From: Pseudomonas gozinkensis
GTDB taxonomy: Bacteria; Pseudomonadota; Gammaproteobacteria; Pseudomonadales; Pseudomonadaceae
Length of the DNA stretch: 64,000 nucleotides
Assembly (NCBI RefSeq): GCF_014863585.1
Contig: NZ_CP062253.1
Span: 832,501-896,500, forward strand
Direction: 5' to 3'
The notes under the pieces: generated by a model
Seen by the model: only the letters and a program-made list of their open reading frames with translations
What the model was told of the DNA's origin: nothing
Databases searched by the model: none
Position numbers and translations under genes: made by a program
In this document: one piece after another, positions 1 to 11,899 of the stretch
Layout: each line of letters opens with the position of its first letter
How positions within the stretch are numbered: position 1 is the stretch's first letter

Positions 1-1533
<1,533 letters not shown>

Positions 1534-1689
1534 ATAACACCCAAGCAATCTGTAGACTCGAAAGAGACCAGGTTGCGGTGTGTGAAGACGAAGATGAACC
1601 GAAAGTTCGACGCTCACAAAACACCGAAAACTATCGCATACCCAATTTGCTGAAGCGAGGCCATCTGGTCACGAGTCAGTACCCGAATT
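1534..1689 (+). other. 23S-5S internal transcribed spacer
   Basis: About 155 bases separate the 23S and 5S genes. No tRNA cloverleaf is visible. The stretch is expected to be removed during pre-rRNA processing, and its end pairs loosely with sequence near the 5S ends. Exact borders are estimated from gene ends, not from mapped cleavage sites. Confidence 0.75.
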
Positions 1690-1805
1690 TCTTGACGACC
1701 ATAGAGCGTTGGAACCACCTGATCCCATCCCGAACTCAGAAGTGAAACGATGCATCGCCGATGGTAGTGTGGGGTTTCCCCATGTGAGAGTAGGTCATCG
1801 TCAAG
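1690..1805 (+). rRNA. rrf: 5S ribosomal RNA
   Basis: This is a typical gammaproteobacterial 5S rRNA of about 116 nt. It contains the conserved core GATCCCATCCCGAACTCAGA and the helix IV-V region GATGGTAGTGTGGGGTTTCC. The two ends, CTTGACGACC and GGTCATCGTCAAG, pair to form helix I. It is the last gene of the rRNA operon, with a terminator immediately after it. Confidence 0.96.
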
Positions 1806-1817
1806 ATTAAATTCCGA

Positions 1818-1852
1818 AACCCCAATTGCGAAAGCAGTTGGGGTTTTGTTTT
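1818..1852 (+). terminator. Intrinsic terminator of the rRNA operon
   Basis: Arms AACCCCAATTGC and GCAGTTGGGGTT (one G-T type mismatch) close a GAAA tetraloop, and a T-rich tract (GGGGTTTTGTTTTG) follows. It lies 12 bases after 5S and before recC, so it should isolate recC from rRNA transcription. Confidence 0.9.
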
Positions 1853-1960
1853 GCCCGCAGGAAAGTTCTTACAGCATTCTCAGCCGCCTTGCGGCTGTCG
1901 TCGCCGACCGACAATGTTAAGGTTCAGCCCTAGCTTTTGCACTTTTCCAAGGAAGCCTTC

Positions 1961-4900
1961 ATGCCGGACACCCAGTCCCTCAACGCTGCATTCATGGTCG
2001 TTCAGAGCAACAGCCTGGATGAACTGCGCAGCCTTGTGATCAGCATCATGCGGCGCTATCCACTGGCTCCCCTGGAGAACGAAATCGCGCTCGTACAGAG
2101 CAACGGCATCGCTCAGTGGCTCAAGCTGGCACTGGCTGAGGACCCTGAAGAGGACGACACCGGCGGCTGTGGTATCGCCGCTGCTATTGATGTGCAACTG
2201 CCGGGCAGTTTCATGTGGCAGCTTTACCGGATGGTTCTGGGGCGAGAGGAAATCCCGGCAAAGTCGCTGCTCGACAAGGCACCGTTGACCTGGCGTCTGA
2301 TGCGCCTGCTGCCACAGGTCATCAACCGACCGCATTTCGAACCACTGCAACGCTTCCTCACCCATGACACCGATCTGCGCAAGCGCTACCAGTTGTCCGA
2401 ACGTCTGGCAGACCTCTTCGACCAATACCAGGTCTATCGAGCTGATTGGCTTGAGGATTGGGCGGAGGGGCATCATCAGTTACGCAACGTGAGGGGTGAA
2501 GTAAAGCCGCTGCCCCCGACCAGTTGTTGGCAGGCAGAGTTGTGGCGCGCCCTTCTGGATGATGTGGGCGAGCAAGGCATGGCCCAAAGTCGGGCGGGCG
2601 TGCACCAGCGATTCATGGAACGTATCAACAGTCTTGAAAGCGCACCGAGCGGACTTCCCCAGCGAGTGATCGTCTTCGGAATTTCCTCGTTGCCCGCCCA
2701 GGTACTGGAAGCATTGGCCGGACTTTCCCGATTCAGTCAGGTTTTGTTGTGTGTCCATAATCCCTGCCGTTATCACTGGGCCGATATCGTTGCCGACAAG
2801 GATCTCTTGCGGCATCAGTACAAGCGACAGTCCCGAAAAAACGGCATGCCTGTGGTGCTGGATTCGGAATCACTCCACCAACATGCTCACCCGCTCCTCG
2901 CAGCGTGGGGCAAGCAAGGTCGCGATTACATCAACCTTCTCGACAGCTACGATGAGCCGGACAGCTATCGCGCAGCATTTCGCAACGGACGTATCGATCT
3001 GTTCAGCGAAAACCGGCCGAAGAACATGCTCAATCAGTTACAGGACGATATTCTGGAGCTGCGGCCGCTCAGCGAGACTCGAGCGCTCTGGCCGGCAGTC
3101 GACCTGACTCTGGACGATTCGATCCGCTTTCATATTGCCCATAGCGCCCAGCGCGAAGTCGAGATTCTCCACGACCAGCTCCTGGCCCGTTTCAGTGCCA
3201 ACCCTCATTTACGCCCTCGCGATGTGATCGTGATGGTGCCCGACATCGATAGTTATGCGCCGCATATCCGCGCCGTATTTGGGCAACTGGATCGTCATGA
3301 CCCACGCTTCATTCCGTTCACCATGGCCGATCAGGGGCAGCGCGGGCGGGATCCATTACTGATCGCTGTCGAACATCTGCTCAAGCTGCCAGACAGTCGT
3401 TTTCCCGTCAGTGAGATACTCGACTTGCTCGACGTCCCTGCGTTGCGCGCCAGGTTTGGTGTGCAAGAGCGAGACTTGCCGACCCTTCATCGCTGGATCG
3501 AGGGCGCCGGGGTGCGTTGGGGTATCGACGCCGGGCAACGGGCCGAGCTGGGGTTACCCGACGAACTGGAGCAAAACAGTTGGCGCTTTGGTCTGCGCCG
3601 GATGCTGCTCGGTTATGCGGTCGGCAGTTCCGGTGCCTGTGGGGATATCGAGCCGTACGATGAAATCGGTGGTCTCGATGCCGCGTTGATTGGGCCATTG
3701 GTAGCGTTGCTGGATGCCCTGGAGCTTTCGCATCAGCAACTGATGAAACCCGCGCAACCACAGGAATGGGGACATCGGCTTCAGGCGTTGATGCAGCTGT
3801 TTTTCAAACCCGAAGATGAGCATGACGACTACCTGCTGGCTCAACTCGAGGAGTTGCGCGAAACCTGGCTGGAAACCTGCGAGGCCGTCGGTCTGCTGGA
3901 TGAGCTGCCACTGACCGTCGTCCGTGAGGCCTGGCTGGCGGGGCTGGATCAGGGGCGTCTTTCGCAGCGCTTCCTGGCGGGAGCCGTGAACTTTTGCACA
4001 CTGATGCCGATGCGCGCTATCCCGTTCAAGCTGGTTTGCCTGTTGGGCATGAACGATGGCGATTATCCACGCGCTCAACCGCCGTTGGACTTCGATCTCA
4101 TGGGCAGCGACTACCGGCCGGGAGATCGCTCCCGTCGGGAGGATGATCGCTATCTTCTGCTCGAAGCGCTCTTGTCCGCCCGTCACCAGCTCTACATCAG
4201 TTGGGTGGGCCGCAGCATTCGCGACAACAGCGAGCGGCCAGCCTCTGTGTTGATCGGCCAGTTGCGCGATCATCTCGCCAATGGATGGCGATCGGCCGAC
4301 GACAGCGAGGATCTCCTGATTGCCATGACTCAGGAGCATCCGTTGCAGCCATTCAGTTCGCGCTACTTCCATGAGGAAGACAAGCTGTTCAGCTACGCCA
4401 GCGAGTGGCAGGTGCTGCATCAACATCACGAGCAGAACGATGTCGCAACAATGCTTGCCGCCCATGTCCAGGAGGAGCCGTTGAGTCTGGAGTTGCTGCA
4501 GGACTTTCTGCGCAATCCGGTTCGACATTTTTTCACTCAACGGCTCAAGGTTTACTTCGAAGCGGCGCAGGTGCCTCAGGCTGACGAGGAGCCCTTTGTA
4601 CTGGATGCGTTGCAACGATATATGCTCAGCGACAGCTTGCTCGAGGCAGCCTTGAGACACCCGGGTAATGTCGAACAGGCGCTCGAGTCTCAAGCCCAAC
4701 GCCTGCAAAACAGCGGATTGTTGCCCATGGCCGGATTCGGTGAATGCCTTCAACGAGAGCTGATCGAGCCTTTGCCAGACTTGTTGCAACGATATCAACA
4801 GCTCTTGGCGTTATGGCCAACACCCCTGAACAATGCGTTACCGATCAATTTTGAATGGCAGGAACTGCGCCTTGAAGGATGGCTGGGTGGCCTGCACCGG

Positions 4901-5413
4901 CGCGCCGATGGCGGCGTGCTGTCAGTCACGACGATCCCCAACAGCATTGGCTCGATCAAGAGTCGCAAATGGCATCGCTTGACCAAGCCCTGGGTCAGCC
5001 ATCTTGTCGCGTGTGCCTGTGGACTTTCCTTGACGACCGCACTGGTGGCCAGTGATGACACGCTCCTTCTTGAACCTCTGGAACGAACCAGGGCAGGGCG
5101 AATGCTTGAGGATCTGCTGCTCGCCTGGCAAACGGGCATGCGGCAGCCACTACCTGTTGCGGTGAAAACGGCTTTTGCATGGCTGGCCCAGACCGATCCG
5201 GTCAAGGCTGAAGCGGCTGCCCGCAAAGCCTATGAGGGGGATGGTCAGACCAGCGAAGGCGAGCGGCGCGAAAGCCCGGCTCTGTCCCGACAATTCGCCG
5301 ACTTCGATGCACTGCAGGCGGATGAAACCTTCTCCGGTTGGTGTGATGCACTGTATCGTCCTTTGCTTGAGGCACCGTGGCGCTCATGGACCCACGAGGA
5401 GGCAGGCGCATGA
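1961..5413 (+). CDS. recC: Exodeoxyribonuclease V subunit gamma (RecC)
   Basis: RecC is the non-catalytic helicase-like subunit of RecBCD, which binds the 3'-ending strand and recognises the regulatory Chi sequence during end resection. The product is about 1150 aa, close to the usual RecC length. The start is placed at the ATG at 1961, preceded by AAGGAAG, giving MPDTQSLNAAFMVVQSN; an in-frame TTG at 1937 has no better ribosome binding site. Family features are the N-terminal segment with SNGIAQWLKLALAEDP and the central PMRAIPFKLVCLLGMNDGDYPR motif. The stop overlaps the recB start as ATGA, so the three subunits are probably translationally coupled. The recC-recB-recD order is usual for pseudomonads. 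Confidence 0.95.
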   Translation: MPDTQSLNAAFMVVQSNSLDELRSLVISIMRRYPLAPLENEIALVQSNGIAQWLKLALAEDPEEDDTGGCGIAAAIDVQLPGSFMWQLYRMVLGREEIPAKSLLDKAPLTWRLMRLLPQVINRPHFEPLQRFLTHDTDLRKRYQLSERLADLFDQYQVYRADWLEDWAEGHHQLRNVRGEVKPLPPTSCWQAELWRALLDDVGEQGMAQSRAGVHQRFMERINSLESAPSGLPQRVIVFGISSLPAQVLEALAGLSRFSQVLLCVHNPCRYHWADIVADKDLLRHQYKRQSRKNGMPVVLDSESLHQHAHPLLAAWGKQGRDYINLLDSYDEPDSYRAAFRNGRIDLFSENRPKNMLNQLQDDILELRPLSETRALWPAVDLTLDDSIRFHIAHSAQREVEILHDQLLARFSANPHLRPRDVIVMVPDIDSYAPHIRAVFGQLDRHDPRFIPFTMADQGQRGRDPLLIAVEHLLKLPDSRFPVSEILDLLDVPALRARFGVQERDLPTLHRWIEGAGVRWGIDAGQRAELGLPDELEQNSWRFGLRRMLLGYAVGSSGACGDIEPYDEIGGLDAALIGPLVALLDALELSHQQLMKPAQPQEWGHRLQALMQLFFKPEDEHDDYLLAQLEELRETWLETCEAVGLLDELPLTVVREAWLAGLDQGRLSQRFLAGAVNFCTLMPMRAIPFKLVCLLGMNDGDYPRAQPPLDFDLMGSDYRPGDRSRREDDRYLLLEALLSARHQLYISWVGRSIRDNSERPASVLIGQLRDHLANGWRSADDSEDLLIAMTQEHPLQPFSSRYFHEEDKLFSYASEWQVLHQHHEQNDVATMLAAHVQEEPLSLELLQDFLRNPVRHFFTQRLKVYFEAAQVPQADEEPFVLDALQRYMLSDSLLEAALRHPGNVEQALESQAQRLQNSGLLPMAGFGECLQRELIEPLPDLLQRYQQLLALWPTPLNNALPINFEWQELRLEGWLGGLHRRADGGVLSVTTIPNSIGSIKSRKWHRLTKPWVSHLVACACGLSLTTALVASDDTLLLEPLERTRAGRMLEDLLLAWQTGMRQPLPVAVKTAFAWLAQTDPVKAEAAARKAYEGDGQTSEGERRESPALSRQFADFDALQADETFSGWCDALYRPLLEAPWRSWTHEEAGA

Positions 5414-8400
5414 GTAACCAGCCGCCACTCGCCCTGGCATTCCCGTTAAAGGGCAGCCAATTGATCGAAGCCAGTGCGGGCACTGGCAAGACGTTTACCA
5501 TTTCGGCGTTGTATCTGCGGTTGATCCTCGGGCATGGGGGCGAGGCGAGTGGTTTCGGCCGTGAGCTGTTGCCCCCGCAGATTCTCGTGGTGACCTTCAC
5601 CGACGCGGCCACCAAAGAGCTGCGCGAACGCATACGCACGCGGCTGGCCGAAGCCGCCCGTTTCTTCCGTGACGAGACGCCTCCTCCTGATGCGTTGATC
5701 GATGAACTGCGGGCAGGGTTCGATCCGCAACAATGGCCCGGTTGTGCCAACCGCCTGGACATCGCCGCGCAATGGATGGACGAAGCGGCTGTCTCGACGA
5801 TTCACAGTTGGTGTCAGCGAATGCTGCGCGAGCATGCGTTCGACAGCGGAAGTCTGTTTACCCAGACCCTGGAAACCGATCACAGCGACCTGCTCGGCGA
5901 AGTGCTGCGCGATTATTGGCGGCTGTTCTGCTATCCGATGCAGGGCGATGCCTTGAACTGGGTTCGCAGTCACTGGGGAGGTCCGGCGGCCCTGTTGCCG
6001 CGTGTGCGTGGGCTGTTTGGCACCGAGCGCGAAGGGGATTCAGACAAGACGCCATCCGAACTGATCGAAGAATGCCTGCAGGAACGCCGTGCGGCATTGG
6101 TGGAGTTGAAGGGACCATGGCGGCAGTGGACCGATGAATTACTCGCCATCTGCCATCAGGGCGTCGCCAACAAAACCGTGGACGGGCGTAAGATGCAGGC
6201 CCGCTATTTCGAACCCTGGTTCGAAAAACTCAAGGCCTGGGCCGAGGACGAGACGCTCGAGCAACTGGATATCGGCACCGGGTTCGCCCGGCTCACACCG
6301 GACGGCATGGCTGAAGCCTGGAAAGGTGAGCCACCGAGTCACCCGGGCCTGGATGCCATGCCTGTGCTCAAGTCGAGCCTCGACAATTTGCCGACGCCCG
6401 ATGCGGCCGTGCTGCAGCATGCAGCCAAATGGGTCGGTGCTCGCTTTGAAGACGAGAAGCGCCGTCGAGCCGAAATGGGTTTCGACGACATGCTGTTGCG
6501 TCTGGATGCTGCCTTGCAATCCGACGGTGGGGAACGTCTTGCCACGCTCATCCGCGAGCAGTTCCCGGTCGCACTGATCGATGAGTTCCAGGACACGGAC
6601 CCGGTGCAGTACCGAATCTTCGAAAGCATCTATCGCATTGAAGAGAACAACCCCGAGACCGGGCTGTTCCTGATTGGCGATCCGAAGCAGGCGATCTATG
6701 CCTTCCGTGGCGCGGACATCTACACCTATCTGCGAGCCCGGCAGGCCACAACCGGGCGACTGCATACCCTGGGCACGAACTTCCGTTCCAGTCACGGGAT
6801 GGTCAGTGCAGTCAACCATGTATTCGAACGCGCCGAGTCCCGTGAGCAAGGGCGCGGAGCATTTCTGTTCCGAGAGAAAAACGGCGATAACCCGGTGCCA
6901 TTCCAGCCTGTAGAGGCTCAGGGGCGTAAAGAACATTTGCAGGTATCCGGGCTTGATGTGCCAGCGCTGAACATCTGGCATTTATCCACCGACAAGCCGT
7001 TGTCCGGGACGGTTTATCGTCAGGAGTTGGCGGCGGCCTGCGCCAGTGAAATCACGACCCTGCTCAATGGCGGGCAAACCGGTCGCGCCGGGTTTGTGCA
7101 GGAGGGCAAGGATTGGCGTGGGCTGCGGCCAGCGGACATTGCGATTTTGGTCCGCGACGGTAAAGAGGCGCAGGCGGTACGCGGTGAGCTCGCAGCGCGC
7201 GGAGTCCGCAGCGTTTATCTGTCGGACAAGGACTCGGTTTTTGCTGCTCAGGAAGCCCATGACCTGCTTTCGTGGCTCAAGGCGTGCGCCGAACCGGATG
7301 TCGAACGCTCCCTGAAAGCAGCGCTTGCGTGCATCACGCTGAACCTGCCACTGGTTGAGCTGGAGCGTCTGAATCAAGACGAACTGGTCTGGGAAACCCG
7401 GGTCATGCAGTTCCGGGGTTATCGTGAGCTCTGGCGCAAGCAAGGGGTGCTGCCGATGTTGCGGCGCCTGCTGCACGACTTTCAACTGCCGCAGATGCTC
7501 ATCGCCCGCAGTGATGGCGAGCGGGTGCTGACCAACCTGTTGCACCTGTCGGAATTGTTGCAACAAGCCGCGTCGGAACTCGATGGCGAGCAGGCACTGA
7601 TCCGCCATCTGGCCGAGCATCTGGCGCTGTCCGGGCAGGCAGGTGAAGAGCAGATCCTGCGTCTTGAAAGCGACGAACAACTGGTCAAGGTCGTGACCAT
7701 TCACAAGTCCAAGGGGCTTGAATACCCGTTGGTGTTCCTGCCGTTCATCTGCTCGGCCAAACCCGTGGATGGCAGTCGATTGCCGCTGCATTACCACGAT
7801 GAGTCCGGCAAGGCCCGCATCAGTCTGAAACCCGACGCCGAACTGATCGCCCTGGCGGACAGCGAGCGCCTGGCGGAAGATCTCCGCTTGCTCTACGTCG
7901 CGCTGACTCGCGCACAACATGCGTGCTGGCTCGGGGTGACGGATCTCAAGCGCGGCAATCACAGCAGCTCGGTGCTGCATCTTTCTGCGCTGGGCTATCT
8001 GTTGGGCGGCGGCGCAACGTTGAACGAGTCCAGCGGATTGGCCCGCTGGTTGCGCGATCTGCAACAGGACTGTTCGGCGCTGAGCGTTGTTGAAATGCCG
8101 GAGGCCACCAGCGAGGAGTACCAGCCTCCGCGTAACGAAGCCACGCTACGTGCCACCCTTTTACCGAGCCGCAGGGCCAGCGAAAACTGGTGGATCGCGT
8201 CGTACAGCGCCTTGCGCATCAGTGACGTGCTGAGCGTCGGCAATGACGAAGCTCCCGACAGTCCGCAGGCGCAAAAGCTGTTCGACGACGAACGCCTCGA
8301 TCCTGAAGCTCCGCGCGAGATCATCGCCGGCGGGGCTGACATTCACCGCTTCCCCCGTGGCCCGAATCCGGGAACCTTCCTTCACGGTTTGCTGGAGTGG

Positions 8401-9099
8401 GCAGGGGAGGAAGGGTTCGCGGTCACCCGCGTGTCGCTGGACGATGCGATTGCCCGGCGTTGCAATCGACGGGGCTGGGAAGGCTGGATCATCACCCTCG
8501 GCGACTGGTTGCAACACTTGCTCAAACTGCCGTTGCCCGCAGGGGGCGACCAGCCGCCAGTGGTGCTCGAGCAATTGAAGCAGTATCGGGTCGAGATGGA
8601 GTTCTGGTTCGCCAGCCACAAAGTGGACGTGCTCAAGCTCGACGAACAGGTGCGTCAATTCACTCACAACGGTGTTGCCCGGGTCGGCGCCGAAGCGGTG
8701 CAGCTCAATGGCATGTTCAAAGGCTTTATCGACCTGACGTTCGAGCACGAGGGCCGCTACTACGTTGCCGATTACAAATCCAACTGGCTGGGCGTCGATG
8801 ACGCTGCGTACACCGAGCGAGCCATGGAGCAGTCGATTCTCGACAACCGTTACGACCTGCAATACGTGCTGTACCTGTTGGCACTGCATCGTCAGCTCAA
8901 GGCGCGGCTTACCGACTACGACTACGACCGGCATATCGGCGGCGCGTTGTATCTGTTCCTGCGCGGGACACGGGCTCCTGGCGGTGGCGTTTACTTCGCG
9001 CGACCACCACGGGAGTTGATCGAACGTCTGGACCTGATGTTCCAGGGCAAGCCGCAACCCAAGGTCGAGCCCGCGTGGGAACAGGGAGAATTGCTATGA
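5410..9099 (+). CDS. recB: Exodeoxyribonuclease V subunit beta (RecB)
   Basis: RecB is the 3'-5' SF1 helicase and the only nuclease of the RecBCD complex; it also loads RecA after Chi. The product is about 1229 aa. Helicase motifs are present: Walker A EASAGTGKT at residues 20-28, motif II LIDEFQDTDPVQ near 390, TIHKSKGLEYP near 763, and LLYVALTRAQHACW near 828. The C-terminal RecB nuclease motif is seen as FKGFIDLTF followed by VADYKSNWLG near residue 1119, which holds the D and K catalytic residues. The ATG at 5410 overlaps the recC stop. All key motifs look intact, so the enzyme should be active. Confidence 0.96.
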   Translation: MSNQPPLALAFPLKGSQLIEASAGTGKTFTISALYLRLILGHGGEASGFGRELLPPQILVVTFTDAATKELRERIRTRLAEAARFFRDETPPPDALIDELRAGFDPQQWPGCANRLDIAAQWMDEAAVSTIHSWCQRMLREHAFDSGSLFTQTLETDHSDLLGEVLRDYWRLFCYPMQGDALNWVRSHWGGPAALLPRVRGLFGTEREGDSDKTPSELIEECLQERRAALVELKGPWRQWTDELLAICHQGVANKTVDGRKMQARYFEPWFEKLKAWAEDETLEQLDIGTGFARLTPDGMAEAWKGEPPSHPGLDAMPVLKSSLDNLPTPDAAVLQHAAKWVGARFEDEKRRRAEMGFDDMLLRLDAALQSDGGERLATLIREQFPVALIDEFQDTDPVQYRIFESIYRIEENNPETGLFLIGDPKQAIYAFRGADIYTYLRARQATTGRLHTLGTNFRSSHGMVSAVNHVFERAESREQGRGAFLFREKNGDNPVPFQPVEAQGRKEHLQVSGLDVPALNIWHLSTDKPLSGTVYRQELAAACASEITTLLNGGQTGRAGFVQEGKDWRGLRPADIAILVRDGKEAQAVRGELAARGVRSVYLSDKDSVFAAQEAHDLLSWLKACAEPDVERSLKAALACITLNLPLVELERLNQDELVWETRVMQFRGYRELWRKQGVLPMLRRLLHDFQLPQMLIARSDGERVLTNLLHLSELLQQAASELDGEQALIRHLAEHLALSGQAGEEQILRLESDEQLVKVVTIHKSKGLEYPLVFLPFICSAKPVDGSRLPLHYHDESGKARISLKPDAELIALADSERLAEDLRLLYVALTRAQHACWLGVTDLKRGNHSSSVLHLSALGYLLGGGATLNESSGLARWLRDLQQDCSALSVVEMPEATSEEYQPPRNEATLRATLLPSRRASENWWIASYSALRISDVLSVGNDEAPDSPQAQKLFDDERLDPEAPREIIAGGADIHRFPRGPNPGTFLHGLLEWAGEEGFAVTRVSLDDAIARRCNRRGWEGWIITLGDWLQHLLKLPLPAGGDQPPVVLEQLKQYRVEMEFWFASHKVDVLKLDEQVRQFTHNGVARVGAEAVQLNGMFKGFIDLTFEHEGRYYVADYKSNWLGVDDAAYTERAMEQSILDNRYDLQYVLYLLALHRQLKARLTDYDYDRHIGGALYLFLRGTRAPGGGVYFARPPRELIERLDLMFQGKPQPKVEPAWEQGELL

Positions 9100-11204
9100 A
9101 CCGGACATTCGCCGACCTGCTGCCAACGCCGCTGACCGCCGACAGCCTTGCGCAACTGACGCCACTGACCCGTGCCGATGACCTGTTGCTGTTGCTCACC
9201 CGCTGGGTCGAGCGCGGTTGGCTGCGGGCACTGGACAAGGCATTCGTGGCCTTTCTTCATGAGTTGGCGCCCGATGTCGATCCGTTGGTGTTGCTCGCCG
9301 CCGCATTGACCAGTCACCAGCTCGGCCATGGTCATGTCTGCCTGGATCTGTTCGAAACCCTCAAGGCGCCGGATTTCGCTCTTTCCCTGCCGCCGGAAGG
9401 GGATGCGCAACCCGGCGTGTTGCTGCTGCCATCGCAACTGCTCGAAACCCTCGACGGAGCACACTGGTGCAAGGTGCTGGCCGGCAGTTCGCTGGTGGCA
9501 CTGGCCGCCGACGAAGGTACGTCGGCTCAGGAACGCCCGCTGGTGCTGTCCGGCAAACGCTTGTATTTGCGGCGCTATTGGGCCTACGAGCGGCGTATCG
9601 ACAGCGCACTGCGTCAGCGACTCGCGGAGCAGGAAGCGACACCTCCCGATCTTGCTCGGCGGCTGGACGAACTGTTCGATCCGGCAAAGCGTGCGGATGT
9701 CATCGACTGGCAGAAACTGGCCTGCGCCCTGGCGACTCGAAGTGCCTTCAGCATCATCACGGGCGGCCCGGGCACCGGCAAGACGACGACGGTGGTCCGT
9801 TTACTGGCGTTGCTCCAGGCACCGGCGGTCGAGGCGCATCAACCATTGCGCATTCGGCTTGCGGCGCCTACCGGTAAAGCGGCGGCGCGGTTGACCGAGT
9901 CCATCAGTCAGCAGGTGCAATCGCTGACGGTCGCTGACAGCGTCCGGGAAAAAATCCCGACCGAGGTGACCACGGTGCACCGCCTGCTCGGCAGTCGCCC
10001 CGGCACGCGGCACTTCCGTCACCATGCCGGTAACCGTCTGCCTCTGGACGTTCTGGTGGTCGATGAAGCGTCCATGATCGATCTGGAAATGATGGCCAAC
10101 CTGCTCGATGCCTTGCCGCCTCATGCCCGGTTGGTGTTGCTGGGCGACAAGGATCAACTGGCCTCGGTGGAGGCTGGTGCGGTGCTGGGGGATTTGTGCC
10201 GCGATGCCGAAGCCGGTTGGTACAGTCCGCAGACGCGCCAGTGGCTGGAACAGGTGAGCGGCGAATCCCTGCAGGACAGCGGCTTGCACGAAGACACTGA
10301 TGGTTCGCATCCGTTGGCCCAGCAAGTGGTGATGCTGCGACACTCGCGGCGTTTCGGCGAGGGCAGTGGCATCGGCCAACTGGCGCGGCGGGTGAATCAG
10401 CAGCTCCCGGAAGAGGCTCGCCAGTTACTGGGCGCCAAAACTCATGGCGATGTGTTTTCGTTGCCACTTCAGAACGAGCACGACCGAAAACTTGAGCACC
10501 TGGTGCTCGATGGGCACGGCGTAGGCCCTCACGGATATCGACACTATCTGAGCGTCTTGCGCGATCGACGTCCGGCGAGTGGAACGCCACTCGAGCACCC
10601 GGACTGGGTCGACTGGGCGCGTGACGTCCTGCAGGCCTTCGATACCTTCCAGTTGTTGTGCGCAGTGCGCAAAGGGCCGTGGGGTGTCGAAGGGCTGAAC
10701 CAGCGCATCACCGACGCGTTGCTCAAGGCGCGTCTGATCGAAAGCGACCAGCAATGGTACGAAGGCCGGCCGGTGCTGATGACCCGAAATGACTACGGTC
10801 TGGGGTTGATGAATGGTGATATCGGTATCGCCCTGAAACTGCCCGAGCGCGATGGGCCTGACGCCGGTAAGTCGGTGTTGCGAGTGGCGTTCCCGCGTAA
10901 CGACGGGCGTGGAGGGGTGCGCTTCGTGCTGCCGAGCCGGCTCAATGATGTCGAGACCGTTTATGCGATGACCGTGCACAAGTCCCAGGGCTCGGAATTT
11001 GCCCATACCGCGCTGATCCTTCCGGACGCCCTGAATCCCGTGTTGACCAAGGAGCTGATCTACACCGGCATTACCCGCGCAAAGGACTGGTTCACCCTGA
11101 TCGAACCTCGGGACGGCGTGTTTGAAGAGGCGGTGCAGCGCAAGGTGAAACGCTTGAGCGGACTGATGCTGGAACTGGAAGAAGGGACACCGCCCCGAGG
11201 ATGA
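9096..11204 (+). CDS. recD: Exodeoxyribonuclease V subunit alpha (RecD)
   Basis: RecD is the 5'-3' SF1B helicase of RecBCD and supplies the fast motor and the Chi-dependent nuclease switch. The product is about 702 aa, somewhat longer than E. coli RecD. Walker A GGPGTGKTTT lies near residue 223, motif II VVDEASMIDLEMM near 321, and the C-terminal helicase motif MTVHKSQGSEF near 625. An ATGA overlap with the end of recB supports coupled translation. No promoter is seen inside the recCBD unit. Confidence 0.95.
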   Translation: MNRTFADLLPTPLTADSLAQLTPLTRADDLLLLLTRWVERGWLRALDKAFVAFLHELAPDVDPLVLLAAALTSHQLGHGHVCLDLFETLKAPDFALSLPPEGDAQPGVLLLPSQLLETLDGAHWCKVLAGSSLVALAADEGTSAQERPLVLSGKRLYLRRYWAYERRIDSALRQRLAEQEATPPDLARRLDELFDPAKRADVIDWQKLACALATRSAFSIITGGPGTGKTTTVVRLLALLQAPAVEAHQPLRIRLAAPTGKAAARLTESISQQVQSLTVADSVREKIPTEVTTVHRLLGSRPGTRHFRHHAGNRLPLDVLVVDEASMIDLEMMANLLDALPPHARLVLLGDKDQLASVEAGAVLGDLCRDAEAGWYSPQTRQWLEQVSGESLQDSGLHEDTDGSHPLAQQVVMLRHSRRFGEGSGIGQLARRVNQQLPEEARQLLGAKTHGDVFSLPLQNEHDRKLEHLVLDGHGVGPHGYRHYLSVLRDRRPASGTPLEHPDWVDWARDVLQAFDTFQLLCAVRKGPWGVEGLNQRITDALLKARLIESDQQWYEGRPVLMTRNDYGLGLMNGDIGIALKLPERDGPDAGKSVLRVAFPRNDGRGGVRFVLPSRLNDVETVYAMTVHKSQGSEFAHTALILPDALNPVLTKELIYTGITRAKDWFTLIEPRDGVFEEAVQRKVKRLSGLMLELEEGTPPRG

Positions 11205-11323
11205 AGATGCCTGCGATTGCCGACGATAATTGACCAGCCGGTCAGAGGTCGCTGTATCGCTGGCGTTCCAACGCTGTGCTATCGTTGCGGCATCATTTCG
11301 TAACGATCCAAGAGAATCCCTGC

Positions 11324-11899
11324 ATGAAGGTGGCTGTCTGGGCGACAGAGCGCGTAGTTGGCTGCAGGCAGGCGTTGCTTGCCGGTGTGCTCTGTTTGCT
11401 CACGGGTGTGGCCGCTGCCCAGACTCAAACTCCGGTGGGCATGGCTGAACACAGGGCCTTGTCCGTCACTCAGGTTGTCCTCGGCATCCTCAGTTATGCA
11501 CGCTGGCCGGTGGAGCCGGCGCAGCTGCGCCTGTGCATCGTAGGCCCGACCGAATACACCGACGACCTGGTCAAGGGTACGACCCAGGCCACGGGGCGTC
11601 CGGTCATCGTGCGTCGACTGCTGGCTGATAACCCGGCCATCGTCAGCGAGTGCGACGCAGTCTACATCGGCAAACTGACAACAGACGAACGCAGCCGGCT
11701 CTTTGCATCCTTGATCGGGCATCCGGTGTTGAGCATTAGCGAGGGCGGCGATCAATGCACGGTCGGTAGTCTGTTCTGCCTGCGGATTGGCGATGAGCAA
11801 GTGTCGTTCGAGGTCAATCTCGATTCCGTCGCCCGCAGCGGTGTACGCATTCACCCCAGCGTGCTGCAGTTGTCGCGCCGCAAACCGGCGGTGCCATGA
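11324..11899 (+). CDS. yfiR: YfiR family periplasmic repressor of the YfiN diguanylate cyclase
   Basis: This is a 191-aa secreted protein with a signal peptide ending near VAAAQTQ (residues 1-30). The mature part carries the DUF4154/YfiR signature (RLCIVGPT, VSECDAVYIG, GGDQCTVGSLFCLRIG) with four cysteines, which form disulfides in the P. aeruginosa protein. Known YfiR holds the inner-membrane cyclase YfiN inactive in the periplasm until redox or envelope stress releases it. The stop overlaps the start of the next gene (ATGA), so yfiR-yfiN-yfiB form one operon. The start chosen is the ATG that gives a full signal peptide. Confidence 0.9.
   Translation: MKVAVWATERVVGCRQALLAGVLCLLTGVAAAQTQTPVGMAEHRALSVTQVVLGILSYARWPVEPAQLRLCIVGPTEYTDDLVKGTTQATGRPVIVRRLLADNPAIVSECDAVYIGKLTTDERSRLFASLIGHPVLSISEGGDQCTVGSLFCLRIGDEQVSFEVNLDSVARSGVRIHPSVLQLSRRKPAVP

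Noticed and set aside
1534..1689. tRNA gene in the 23S-5S spacer
   Set aside because: No acceptor, anticodon or TPsiC (GGTTCGAAT-like) elements can be seen.
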